A stretch of 61,125 bases of DNA from NCBI GenBank assembly GCA_032718475.1, contig JAUCBJ010005067.1, positions 1 through 61,125 on the forward strand, given 5' to 3'. A program made the position numbers and the translations under genes. Positions within the stretch are counted from its first letter, which is position 1. Every line of letters begins with the position of its first letter. The notes below the pieces were generated by a model that saw only the letters and a program-made list of their open reading frames with translations, did no database searches and had not been told where the DNA came from. Origin of the DNA: Nemertoderma westbladi (lineage: Eukaryota > Xenacoelomorpha > Nemertodermatida > Nemertodermatidae). Shown piece by piece: positions 49,101-55,340 of this stretch.

Positions 49101-52100
49101 CTCCTCCCTACTTCCCGACACACCAACCCGCCTCTTCCCTAAGTCTCTCCTCCTTACTTCCCTTATCCACTAACCCGCCTCTTCCCTAAGTCTCTCCCCC
49201 CTACTTCCCGACACACCAACCCGCCTCTTCGCTAAGTCTCTCCTCCCTACTTCCCGACACACCAACCCGCCTCTTCCCTAAGTCTCTCCTCCTTACTTCC
49301 CTTATCCACTAACCCGCCTCTTCCCTAAGTCTCTCCTCCCTACTTCCCGACACACCAACCCGCCTCTTCGCTAAGTCTCTCCTCCCTACTTCCCGACACA
49401 CCAACCCGCCTCTTCCCTAAGTCTCTCCTCCTTACTTCCCTTATCCACTAACCCGCCTCTTCCCTAAGTCTCTCCTCCCTACTTCCCGACACACCAACCC
49501 GCATCTTCCCTAAGTCACTCCTCCGTACTTCCCGACACACCAACCCGCATCTTCGCTAAGTCTCTCCTCCCTACTTCCCGACACACCAACCCGCCTCTTC
49601 CCTAAGTCTCTCCTCCTTACTTCCCTTATCCACTAACCCGCCTCTTCCCTAAGTCTCTCCTCCCTACTTCCCGACACACCAACCCGCATCTTCCCTTAGT
49701 CACTCCTCCGTACTTCCCGACACACCAACCCGCATCTTCGCTAAGTCTCTCCTCCCTACTTCCCGACACACCAACCCGCCTCTTCCCTAAGTCTCTCCTC
49801 CTTACTTCCCTTATCCACTAACCCGCCTCTTCCCTAAGTCTCTCCTCCCTACTTCCCGACACACCAACCCGCATCTTCCCTAAGTCACTCCTCCGTACTT
49901 CCCGACACACCAACCCGCATCTTCGCTAAGTCTCTCCTCCCTACTTCCCGACACACCAACCCGCCTCTTCCCTAAGTCTCTCCTCCCTACTTCCCGACAC
50001 ACCAACCCGCGTCTTCCCTAAGTCTCTCCTCCTTACTTCCCTTATCCACTAACCCGCCTCTTCCCTAAGTCTCTCCTCCCTACTTCCCGACACACCAACC
50101 CGCCTCTTCGCTAAGTCTCTCCTCCCTACTTCCCGACACACCAACCCGCATCTTCCCTAAGTCTCTCCCCCCTACTTCCCGACACACCAACCCGCCTCTT
50201 CGCTAAGTCTCTCCTCCCTACTTCCCGACACACCAACCCGCCTCTTCTCTAAGTCTCTCCTCCTTACTTCCCTTATCCACTAACCCGCCTCTTCCCTAAG
50301 TCTCTCCTCCCTATTTCCCGACATACCAACCCGCCTCTTCCCTAAGTCTCTCCTCCCTACTTCCCGACACACCAACCCGCATCTTCCCTAAGTCACTCCT
50401 CCGTACTTCCCGACACACCAACCCGCATCTTCCCTAAGTCTCTCCTCCCTACTTCCCGACACACCAACCCGCCTCTTCGCTAAGTCTCTCCTCCTTACTT
50501 CACTTATCCACTAACCCGCCTCTTCCCTAAGTCTCTCCTCCCTATTTCCCGACCCACCAACCCGCCTCTTCCCTAAGTCTCTCCTCCCTACTTCCCGACA
50601 CACCAACCCGCCTCTTCCCTAAGTCTCTCCTCCTTACTTCCCTTATCCACTAACCCGCCTCTTCCCTAAGTTTCTCTTCCTCTTCTAGTTTCGCGAGTTT
50701 TTCCATTATATCCGGGTCTATAAAGTCGGCCACGTTGCGGCCATTCCAAATCTCAGGGATTTTATCGTATCTCTCCTCTTCGGGAACATAAAGCCAATGT
50801 TTCTGTAGATCAACTGTATACTCATCGCCTAGGCAAAAGCAAAAAAAAACAGAATTAGGGAATTATGACTTCAATGTAAAACTCAATATTAATGGTTGGT
50901 AATCCGATCCCTTCAATATTGTGAAGAAATAAATACCCAGACTCTAAGAACCGAGGGGTCGAACTAAACTTAATGATACAACAGTTCAATGGAGAAAAAC
51001 CGTCCGATTATTGCTCTAAATGCTCCACTATTGCTCCAAATAAACTAAAGGTAACTTTTCACCAATCGAATCGTGCAAAGTGTTGAGAAATGTTAATCTG
51101 GGAGCTGGTGGGTGTGTAGTTCAACAGAAGAGCGCATCGGTTGTTATTGTTCTATAAGAAACTGAATCTATAATTTTTAATTGTTATTGATGTAAATAAA
51201 CACCTTCGCGCAGCACGAGACTACACACGTACCAAGTTTGGTTTAATTTAGCAATGATTTACCGACTTATTTCGGTTTTTATCAAAAGTCTGCAAACACC
51301 ACAAGTCCAAACAAATTGTTGGGGAATTCGTGAAATGTCAAATGAATTGTTTCGCCAATTCTAATAGCTTCAACTCCATCTGGTTGCCTTACCTTGTTCA
51401 GCCTCTATATCTAACTCAGTGCGTTTCTTCGGCAACTCGCCGCTCGCTTTCAACCGTCGCCGAGTAAGAACTGCATCGGGAATACAAGGGGGTCTCTCCT
51501 TGTCGTCCCGCGGGGTTGGCATGGCGACGTGCAAACGATTTAGAATGTCGTCGACTCGTTTAGTTCTGAGTTTCTGTTCGACTCGGTAGGCGAGCAGACG
51601 ATCGCAGCATTGGTCCCGGACCGCCATAACGCCCTCCTCCGTTACTGCACTCATACCGACCAATGGGACGCCAGCTGCTTCCAACTCCTCTAACAATGCT
51701 CGCTTCTCATTGGGCAGTTCCTCTAAAGGGATAATATCGATTTTATTCGCAGCCACGACTAGTGGTTTGTTCGAGAATAAAGGTTTAATAGAGTTCAGAA
51801 GCGATATTTGCTCCTCTAAACTCGTGGAACAATGCTCGGAAACGTCGAGAACAAACAGAACGCAGGCTCTGAGGTGGGCCAATGAGGTGATGGCCTGCAT
51901 TTCTATCGTATTTCTGTCCTCCAATGAGTGATCAAGAATTCCAGGAGTATCAACAACCTGAAAAATATCAAATTCCGTTTAAAAATAAGTCAATAATTTA
52001 GGATATTCAATGCATTGGTAGTTATGTTTGTTACGATAGAAACCGACATACGAACCTGCCATCGGAGATACTTGTAGTCGAAATGACCAATGAAGAGACT

Positions 52101-55100
52101 CTTTGTGGTGAACGCGTAAGGCTGGACATCGACATCGGCCCGGGTGACCTTGTTGAGGAAACTCGATTTACCGACGTTGGGATAGCCGCAGAGCAGAATG
52201 GTTCGAGTGTTGGGATCAATGGAAGGCAACCGGGACAGATGTTGGCGAACCTGTAAATAATAGTTTATTTGTAAATAACGCAAGTTGTGGTGAATATCAA
52301 GTTTGGGTTGGGGGATTTACTGAAATGGTTTGATATTTAGGGGGTGAGAGTCAATTAAATGACTATTTATTATTCTCTACTTATTCTTGCTAGTTTTATT
52401 TAATTACACAATGGCGCATAATTTACCTCAAATTTGCGATAAGGGATCTTCCAATAAATTAATAACGAATTCGGAATTATATAATCCGATAACCGACAGC
52501 AGAGGACAGACAGGAGACAGCAGACAACCACCGACAGTAAACAACAAACAACCGACAGCAAACAACTGGCAAACGACATCAAACAACCTACAGCCAACGA
52601 CAGACAACATACAGCCGACAACCGATAGTAGACACACGTCAACAGACAACCGACAGCAGACAACTGACAGCAGACAACCGACAGCAGACAACCGAGAGCA
52701 GACAACCGATAGCAGACAACCGTCAGCAGACAACCGACAGCAGACAACTGACACCAAACAACCGACAGCAGACAACTGACACCAGAAAACCGACAGCAGA
52801 CAATCGACAGCAGACAACCGACAGCAGATAACCGACAGCAGACAACCGACAACTGACTGTTGGTTGTCTGCTGTCGCGTAACGATTACACCCGGTTACAG
52901 TTTCATTAATGCCGATATTTTACTCTATCATCCCGATTATACTAACTTGCTCCAGGTACTGTAAACTCTGGTCCTGTCGTCTCAGTATCGTAGCCATACG
53001 TCCCAATGCGGCCCGTTTCAGTTGTTTGCACCGGTACAAACTATCTCCGAACTTCATTAATCGGCAGTAATCCTTTGCCACGTTGTCTACCAATGTGCGA
53101 GCCGTGTTTACTTGACCTAAAACGTAAGGTAACGATAAGGAATCCAATCATATCTGGGATGTGTAAATATTTAGAAGGGAACTCGCATTAGATTAATTTG
53201 GTTTATACTCGTAACAAGTAGCTATGAGATAGGCCTACCTACCCATATTTCTACAACGTTTTTGAGAATTTTAAACTACCGGCTGAACGGTATTCGATTA
53301 TTCTAAGTACAGTAAGTCTACTTATTTCCAACAAAATCAAGTATAATATAGGGGATAGGCCTACCATATGTTATAACTTTTTTTGGGCACAGCTTTGCAA
53401 AGTCGGCAATGACTAGATTCGGCAATGACTAGACTCGGTAATAGCATATAATATAATATATATATATATATATATATAATTCTTTAATAAAAAGCATATT
53501 TTTGCATGCTGAAATGGATGCACAAACTAATAAAATAGACATACAGTAAAATATCGATATGCATCGAAAACTAAAATAATTAATGATATGTGTATCGCTT
53601 CAAATTTGGTTCATATAGAGTATTTAACCAGAGCTTTAAGAGTTACAGGTGATCTAATATACATAAAATCGTCAAGTTGCGCAACACCATAGGCGGACAT
53701 TGTAGCTCTTAACAAAGTCGATTGATCTAGTCTAAGAACACAATCTAGTAGAAAATGCGATTCGGATTCAGGCTCACCACATAAACAGGCACAATCATCA
53801 ATGTCACCATATCTGCTTCTCATAAGAGCCAGGTTGCCCTGACCGAGCACCAAACCGAGAATGAAGGATTCATGAGCTCTACCACAGGCTAGATTTATGG
53901 GCGTAAGTGACGGCAGCTGGTTTGTTTTGATCAGAGAATCGTTCAAATTGAGAGACTTTTTCCATACATCCTGTGTATATATTTTCATTTGTCCTTGAGT
54001 GTAGTGCAATTGCCGTGAGTCTATATTCTCGATTTCAATTAAACGACTAGATCTCTCATTGTTTAACCACGCAATATATGTTTTCACATCGTTCAAGTGT
54101 GAGGCAAAACTGTTTTTTAAGGACAGTTCGGAAATCGCTTTCAACGACATTGTAATGTCTTCCGATCTCGACAATGATTTCAACAGATATTTGGTCCTGA
54201 TTACCTGACAAAATATTTCGGGAGGCGGAATGCCACATATCACTTCTAGTTTATTTCTGTGAGGGTTATATAAAGCACCAACAGATTGTTTTAGCATTAT
54301 GCCCCATAGATCATTAAGAATTTTTATGGCTTCCCGATTCATCCATACTGGTGATGCATACAATAGTCTTGGTAGTAGTACCGACTGTATTAGCTTTGTT
54401 GCTGCTAGTAGGTTTATTCCGCTGGATGGCTTCACAAATTTACTTATGAGATCCCAAATACTCCAGAATTTTTGCAATAGTGACCTGAGATGAAATTCAA
54501 AGGACATATTAGAGTCAAAAATGACTCCAAGAATTTTGGTCTCATGAATATAGCTACATACACTATTCCCCATGACTATTTTAGGTAAGGCATCATAGTC
54601 AATGTGAGGCATGTTTATTAGACATGCATAATATAATAACAAGTATAATAGTATTAAAATACAAGTATAAAAAGCAACGCATGTATTTATTAAAAAATAC
54701 AATTTATTATCAAGTACCGGTAGCAAATAGCACGTAGATTTACAATTATACAAACGACAAGACGTCGATTGTAGCACGATATACTATAAGAAATCTGATC
54801 GAACGTAGTTATACATTATCTGATTATATAACCATAGCCTACGGTCAGACGGTTATAGGCCTAGATAATTTTATTCACGGCACAAGTTTTGCTACTACCG
54901 GTACCCTACTGGTTTACTACCTATTTACTTTCTGACATTATTATTTCCTTCTACCCACTCCAGCCTGCAGAGCACTCACTACAGCACTACCTAATCTAAC
55001 CGGCAGACCGGTATGATTTCAAAATTACCATTGTCAAATTTTACTTACCGAGAGCTAATTTGTAATGATCTTTATCGTAGAGAATATTCATGAGATCAGC

Positions 55101-55340
55101 ATAAAAGGGATGAATGTCGTTAAGTTTGGGAAACTCTGAAACAACCATACTCAGCCGATCGTGAATGTTCTGTTGTGTGAACTTCACTTTCTTGATATAG
55201 AACTGGCGTATTCGGGATATCTTGTACGATTTGTGAATGACCGTGGCCGTTTTCCTCTGCGTTTTGGATAGAATAATATCGATAAAGTCCTTCGAGTTAG
55301 GGACAACGGTAATCTTCTTAAAGTTGTAGGTTTGAGCCAT
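24927..55340 (-). CDS. GTPBP4: NOG1 / GTPBP4 nucleolar GTPase, 8 coding exons
   Basis: Coding exons in transcript order: 55340-55049, 53116-52947, 52250-52056, 51957-51393, 50828-50655, 48852-48710, 37799-37650 and 25136-24927. All junctions are GT-AG with consistent phases, and the sum is 1899 nt, 632 residues, almost the same as the human protein. NOG1 is an essential nucleolar GTPase that binds pre-60S ribosomal particles during large-subunit assembly. G motifs: G1 GYPNVGKS (176-183), G3 DTPG (222-225), G4 NKID (290-293), G5 MSA. The N-terminal helical bundle opens [14 protein letters not shown] and the C-terminus is [18 protein letters not shown], both diagnostic. The start ATG at 55340 matches the family. 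The odd features are the introns: intron 6 is 10.9 kb and intron 7 is 12.5 kb, and together they hold four other genes, while intron 5 is a minisatellite built from the end of exon 5. Confidence 0.93.
27310..27447 (-). mobile_element. tRNA-derived SINE
   Basis: On the minus strand the 5' part reads like a tRNA gene: GCGGGCTATCTCAGTTGGTT (A box region), then GTAGGTTCAGCCCCGCC as a decayed B box about 45 bp later. It is followed by a body with CATCCACTGGGGTCGAT and AAAATGAGTACCAGTT, a type of SINE body seen in marine invertebrates. A real tRNA is unlikely because the anticodon arm and acceptor pairing are not intact. It lies in NOG1 intron 7, on the NOG1 sense strand. Confidence 0.7.
27978..28885. 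mobile_element. MITE with G/C-homopolymer ends (diverged relative)
   Basis: The left end is TGAA then 25 G and TATACC; the right end is GGTATA then a C run and TTAA. Near the right end, ATAACTCGAGAACTGAAAGA and GCGGTTTTCAGATTTG resemble the element at 19144-19866. An internal inverted repeat (GTTATCTTATAGAATTTT with AAAATTCCATAAGATAAC) lies at about 28259-28397. No transposase. Confidence 0.65.
30126..32567 (-). CDS. DUF4062-NACHT protein with Cys-rich C-terminus, intronless
   Basis: An 813-residue STAND-type NTPase. Residues about 46-165 form a DUF4062 domain ([32 protein letters not shown]) like those at the N-terminal side of NPHP3, TEP1 and NWD1. A NACHT NTPase follows: Walker [12 protein letters not shown] near residue 340, Walker [11 protein letters not shown] near 420, sensor-type ILISTTTEG, and [13 protein letters not shown] as the winged-helix-side GxP motif. 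The last 95 residues hold 13 Cys, mostly in CxxC pairs, ending [16 protein letters not shown]; this looks zinc-binding but I do not recognise it. TPR, WD40 or LRR sensor repeats are absent. I start at the ATG at 32567; the open frame reaches 32594 only via TTG. It is uninterrupted and lies in NOG1 intron 7 on the same strand. Function is unknown; signalling or innate-immune sensing is an inference from the architecture. Confidence 0.85.
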   Translation of the reverse strand: METKEELMNRVRLSWATIDKQISSGRADAPPLRRPSRERWGVLRFFISSTFSDMFNERELIIKTVLPELREYCESRRLRLYETDLRWGVPKDTNADETVAICLDELEQCYSETDGDPYFLCLLGGRYGWVPQPHLLSPEIKSRFDWVDNVSITHMEIIRGALRTKSSKNCFFALREEDFMKDLPVDVAKKFEEGVISSQHQFNELKSRLRTQFERSGQLVSYKPSVASVVDGNVVLKGMDSLANDVLSFFKRAIDKEFPEVIKEPVEVNYLESSPHIDHISKKSEFVIGVDEEIVSALNFLLKDEINKKLLVKKKSEDSVTEDDEYEPHACKCPLVINGGPGMGKSTLVAEVCRRLSECTTHEVFYHFVGCNTLALEINTLFGRLCEYLGVEYIPHQNVDYSDFKNKLFDNIDPAKKYVIVIDAANELSDSQITQHMLWLPSKIPHNVSILISTTTEGLTPSKILFSSKIIWSLNLTEFKETSKTELVNHFFRRFNKKLDRSQQIALVTRKGAGNPFWLSIACEELRVFGIFEKLTERICDLPDSLEDLLKQVILRIIAEDITGFIKDILCYVACAKGGLDVVELKLLLGDIDNNIPAPGLKFIIAKRRISTFLRNASSYGTPDKIFLRHRSVANVTRSLFLSTQDAAFPYHKKLSTYYYQHCKTMFVVQQELPHHLMQSNQKGLLLKFMRSDHRSFNMNLMQRQMIMSKLRCTTAVQTAMPQMCSKALLCQFCQSRPGIFKPGGGCSKDACVLCGNNVPFSQESGAWLCMKHKYPPKQDRCIGCNKFAPKSVPAKLCRHCGIGLTKCCAISV
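32568..34626. other. Divergent intergenic segment inside NOG1 intron 7
   Basis: About 2 kb between the divergently transcribed NACHT and TRAIP-like genes. Both promoters should be here. The TRAIP-proximal 600 bp is less AT-rich. No specific element can be named. The small open frame at 33192-33428 has no recognisable similarity. Confidence 0.45.
34627..36636 (+). CDS. TRAIP: TRAIP-like RING E3 ubiquitin ligase, intronless
   Basis: A 669-residue protein with an N-terminal RING-H2 finger: Cys16, Cys19, Cys34, His36, His39, Cys42, Cys53, Cys56. [10 protein letters not shown] follows directly, matching the segment after the RING in TRAIP. Residues about 85-300 are a long Gln/Lys/Glu-rich coiled coil. 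The rest is low-complexity and basic. TRAIP is the E3 that ubiquitinates the CMG helicase at converged forks and crosslinks, and in vertebrates it ends in a PCNA-binding PIP box. Here the C-terminal 80 residues hold two related motifs, SQDIRSFI (598-605) and NSDIRTLF (623-630), that look like degenerate PIP boxes, then a terminal [11 protein letters not shown] resembling a SUMO-interacting motif. No introns, unlike vertebrate TRAIP. AATAAA follows 14 bp after the stop. It is nested in NOG1 intron 7 on the opposite strand. Orthology to TRAIP rather than another RING-coiled-coil protein is probable, not certain. Confidence 0.8.
   Translation: MDDSATIGLPDIGFKCIVCIQQFITTDHITATYCGHFFHHDCLNKWVSKSRTCPACRTKITSNKVIQRIYFDVSSSPAVPCESIESLKVRSAELTAVQDRQETEISSLKAKNSVQKLQLEEEIKTRDSCERYNANLDLSICNQNHIIDRFRGKVKEREKCLSEIKILKAKLNEEGYSEFNNIIEAQSRLDITDYKSSKTNVKSQVSFCLEVKNETNSLLESKKKVDEAIIKLIGISDNNKTRRERLSREVDAKRKEVTALKTRGSFETKKLNQVKTELSELESRIKELTVVDNPSNNRVSKRRQAPLVNEYLEVKKLKLISEPSGNQTPLLSLPCKSSTNYVSYHRPNLIRETIPNLLNPKTTDHIPNLSMPNTVPLLPLKATSSKSKSGLSKENKQKNLLQKYSEVHRPKREGILETPSTYRMNKKGTSNNTAEANGNATNLIEQSNPSFLEATGKEVREKRVERRVVSRNNMEPECPDSPCFSDFDETIDAVVYDDAADENLMNDLKEAAEVEKILKDLDEDDVISASTFVPMETIPECDTEKESASKRSTNSRNVFKIINPENLAVPEGKVRPLSIREAVPAKKRPAKSVHKSKSQDIRSFIPKTNPIPVIKKPGLIKSNSDIRTLFGRVVNINDQENVEFRNKSGGPSEGDNDSVIVIDDLIVID
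36637..37649. other. NOG1 intron 7 between TRAIP-like gene and exon 7
   Basis: AT-rich intron DNA holding the TRAIP-like 3' UTR and poly(A) signal (36651-36656). No other gene seen. Confidence 0.5.
37650..37799 (-). CDS. GTPBP4: NOG1 exon 7
   Basis: Phase 0 at both ends, 50 residues (514-563), after acceptor TTTCAG and before donor GTAAGT. It encodes [10 protein letters not shown] and [16 protein letters not shown], matching the basic C-terminal segment of NOG1. Confidence 0.9.
37839..38232. repeat. 31-bp minisatellite next to NOG1 exon 7
   Basis: About 12 tandem units of GGTGTTAGCCCACTC plus either CAGTGGTATAACATTA or AGGTGCAATAACATTA. The array starts about 40 bp upstream (in the NOG1 sense) of the exon 7 acceptor. 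Confidence 0.92.
38233..38719. other. Upstream region of the Ly6-like gene
   Basis: AT-rich DNA within NOG1 intron 6; it should contain the promoter of the nested Ly6-like gene. GGTTGCTAGGGCAACC at about 38489-38504 is an RFX-type inverted repeat about 215 bp before the start codon. Confidence 0.5.
38489..38504. promoter_or_regulatory. X-box-like palindrome upstream of Ly6-like gene
   Basis: GGTTGCTAGGGCAACC contains GTTGC and GCAAC in inverted order, resembling an RFX X-box. It is about 215 bp upstream of the ATG at 38720, a plausible promoter position. This is a motif match only. Confidence 0.4.
38720..39304 (+). CDS. Ly6/uPAR-like GPI-anchored protein, intronless
   Basis: A 194-residue secreted Cys-rich protein. 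Residues 1 to about 33 form a signal peptide (hydrophobic SVIFLILI, likely cleavage near RIAS-Q). The mature part opens [10 protein letters not shown], has further Cys through SRGCLED, and closes with [13 protein letters not shown]. The final Cys-Asn pair is the hallmark of three-finger Ly6/uPAR domains. The C-terminus is a small-residue stretch (DTSGGSQ) and a hydrophobic tail, as expected for GPI attachment. Such proteins act at the cell surface as ligands, channel modulators or adhesion factors; nothing here fixes which. The domain is longer than a single canonical Ly6 unit because of an insert before SRGC. The start ATG at 38720 is used; Met3 is an alternative. AATAAA lies at 39323-39328. 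It is nested in NOG1 intron 6, antisense to NOG1. Confidence 0.82.
   Translation: MTMTLRSTNNWPLLLSFIQSVIFLILITRIASQTVAPADPIDCYQCQWCYGNNDHFCMNKTGESSESCKNESIPDGPVTKCVESRCYYIAMKIGGTLVTVSRGCLEDNKELLGVASADIPDDDIDQCVELVDNPDSRFRLGSSTSSMCMCYRFCNSPFCNAEAVDTSGGSQPLYSFLLQGLVAFYFIYCAVIRG
39612..39829. mobile_element. MITE with GGATCCGGATCC terminal repeats
   Basis: The left end GTAAAACGCGGATCCGGAT and the right end ATCCGGATCCACGTTTTAC are inverted repeats. The right repeat has an additional GGATCC half. The interior has GGAGCAGGTTACAGTGGCAC and the 16-mer TAACCAAAACAATAAA at 39688-39703, both also present in the element at 47174-47407. Confidence 0.7.
40141..40822. mobile_element. Internal copy of the 19144-19866 MITE, ends missing
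   Basis: Shares long near-identical stretches in the same orientation, such as TTCAAAATTGTTTGGTTTTG, ATGCTATTCTACATGACAGG and CACCATTCAATGGTGCATTA. The G/C-homopolymer termini are absent, and an AT-rich insertion lies near 40443-40505. Confidence 0.85.
41547..42200. repeat. Dispersed CTAGCGGCAG repeat family, with MITE inside
   Basis: Diverged segments of the pattern CACTTT...CTAGCGGCAG...GAGAACTGCAG occur near 41551, 41990 and 42130, and again near 56750, 56900, 57275 and 57440. They look like fragments of one old repeat family. The element at 41762-41978 is inserted among them. Confidence 0.5.
41762..41978. mobile_element. 217-bp MITE, CATGTGAAGAATACCAGG ends (copy 1)
   Basis: Terminal inverted repeats CATGTGAAGAATACCAGG and CCTGGTATTCTTCACATG. 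The interior includes AACACAGGTTACAGAAGGGC, the 16-mer TAACCAAAACAATAAA and GTCGACCGAAAAGTGAA. A near-identical second copy lies at 47822-48034. Confidence 0.85.
42201..44140. other. NOG1 intron 6 before the nested membrane-protein gene
   Basis: No coding region supported; short frames lack similarity. The promoter of the nested plus-strand gene should be in the last few hundred bases. Confidence 0.45.
44141..44753 (+). CDS. Small multi-pass membrane protein with 67-bp intron
   Basis: Exons 44141-44231 and 44299-44753 are joined through a short intron with donor G|GTGTGT and acceptor TTTCTAG|GC in phase 1. Without it, two overlapping frames would be needed. The product has 181 residues. The N-terminus is cytosolic-looking with ERSSLL, an acidic dileucine sorting motif. 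Three hydrophobic stretches follow: around [36 protein letters not shown] and [19 protein letters not shown]. Between the first two is a polar loop with NSS and NNSA, possible glycosylation sites. The tail is basic and ends IDTSTDRV. I do not recognise the family. The last 13 codons and TAG form the first unit of the minisatellite that follows. It is nested in NOG1 intron 6 on the opposite strand. If real, the dileucine suggests an endosomal or lysosomal location. Confidence 0.65.
44715..47120. repeat. 42-bp minisatellite grown from a gene's last codons
   Basis: About 55 tandem units over 2.4 kb. The main unit is 42 bp and reads, in the gene's frame, a 14-codon block [14 protein letters not shown]-stop. 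A second unit type of 46 bp (with CCTAGACGTTCCCTAACTAC) and a 37-bp deletion form of it are interspersed. The first unit is the coding end of the membrane-protein gene. A higher-order duplication is visible: 45684-46061 repeats at 46429-46806. Minus-strand frames through the array are open but are only the repeat read backwards. Confidence 0.93.
47174..47407. mobile_element. MITE with GGGGGAAACTSGAC terminal repeats
   Basis: Left GGGGGGGAAACTCGACAC and right GCGTCCAGTTTCCCCCCC are inverted repeats. The interior carries GGAGCAGGTTACAGTGGCAC and TAACAAAAACAATAAA, shared with the MITE at 39612. Partial matches to its left end occur near 40008-40085. Confidence 0.7.
47822..48034. mobile_element. 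MITE, CATGTGAAGAATACCAG ends (copy 2)
   Basis: Second copy of the 41762-41978 element, with the same ends, interior and 16-mer (47877-47892). Immediately to its left, around 47769-47820, is a further partial left end (ATGTGAAGAATACCAGAC), as is also the case beside copy 1. The pair were therefore copied with flanking sequence or nested alike. Confidence 0.85.
48640..48658 (-). repeat. 19-bp homopolymer near NOG1 exon 6 donor
   Basis: G on the plus strand, therefore C in the NOG1 transcript, beginning about 50 nt after the exon 6 donor. Confidence 0.95.
48710..48852 (-). CDS. GTPBP4: NOG1 exon 6
   Basis: Residues 466-513: acidic [15 protein letters not shown] followed by a basic helix and YPVMPRR. 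Acceptor CCTAG, donor GTAAGT. It matches the SESEDEEMLEIRQLA region of the human protein. Confidence 0.9.
48881..50675 (-). repeat. 46/47-bp minisatellite filling NOG1 intron 5
   Basis: About 39 units. In the NOG1 sense each contains GAGAGACTTAGGGAAGAGGC followed by GGGTTRGT. This is a copy, with one mismatch, of the last 20-odd bases of exon 5 and its splice donor. Two unit types alternate: 46 bp with GGTGTGTCGGGAAGTAGGG and 47 bp with AGTGGATAAGGGAAGTAAGG. The array starts at the exon 5 donor and runs to within about 30 bp of the exon 6 acceptor. Confidence 0.93.
50655..50828 (-). CDS. GTPBP4: NOG1 exon 5
   Basis: Residues 408-466, including [20 protein letters not shown], a strongly conserved NOG1 segment. 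The acceptor is TTGCCTAG. The donor is GCGG|GTTAGT, weaker than consensus, and is the first of a long series of near-identical donors in the adjoining array. Reading past it meets TAG at once. Confidence 0.9.
51393..51957 (-). CDS. GTPBP4: NOG1 exon 4 (G3, G4, G5 motifs)
   Basis: Residues 220-408. Contains DTPG at its start, NKID at 290-293 and GMSAVTEEG, then [18 protein letters not shown]. Acceptor TTTTTCAG, donor GTAAGG. It is separated from exon 3 by a 98-bp intron, the shortest in the gene. Confidence 0.93.
52056..52250 (-). CDS. GTPBP4: NOG1 exon 3 (Walker A)
   Basis: Residues 155-219, with GYPNVGKSS and [17 protein letters not shown]. Phase 0 at both ends; acceptor TTTACAG, donor GTTCGT. 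Confidence 0.93.
52495..52876. repeat. 15-bp CAGCAGACAACCGAC minisatellite with terminal hairpin
   Basis: About 22 drifting units of CAGCAGACAACCGAC in NOG1 intron 2. At the right edge the orientation flips: CGACAGCAGACAACC (52833-52847) can pair with GGTTGTCTGCTGTCG (52862-52876), leaving a 14-nt loop. Long open frames on both strands here are a result of the repeat. Confidence 0.88.
52947..53116 (-). CDS. GTPBP4: NOG1 exon 2
   Basis: Residues 98-154: [20 protein letters not shown] and [12 protein letters not shown], part of the N-terminal helical domain. Acceptor GTTTTAG, donor CAA|GTTAGT. Confidence 0.93.
53595..54640 (-). mobile_element. 5'-truncated LINE in NOG1 intron 1
   Basis: The minus-strand frame encodes the C-terminal half of a non-LTR retrotransposon ORF2: [19 protein letters not shown] (after the RT palm), [17 protein letters not shown] (thumb), and at the end [18 protein letters not shown], a CCHC-type zinc motif seen in Jockey/R1/I-group elements. 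The RT active site and endonuclease are missing. The frame is intact to its stop at 53611. A (TA)n tract at 53452-53479 lies beyond the 3' end and may be its tail. It is from a different family than the LINE at 15196-16770. Confidence 0.82.
54641..55048. other. NOG1 intron 1, donor-proximal part
   Basis: AT-rich intron DNA between exon 1 and the LINE. No feature recognised. Confidence 0.5.
55049..55340 (-). CDS. GTPBP4: NOG1 exon 1 (start codon)
   Basis: Residues 1-97, with [20 protein letters not shown] and [20 protein letters not shown], nearly identical to the family. ATG at 55340-55338 in context GATCATGG. Donor CG|GTAAGT in phase 1. Confidence 0.94.

Noticed and set aside
48881-50675. 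CRISPR-like array
   Set aside because: Units are contiguous tandem copies with no unique spacers, and the DNA is eukaryotic.
52387-52852. Gln/Thr-rich or Cys/Leu-rich repeat proteins on both strands
   Set aside because: Products of the 15-bp minisatellite inside NOG1 intron 2.
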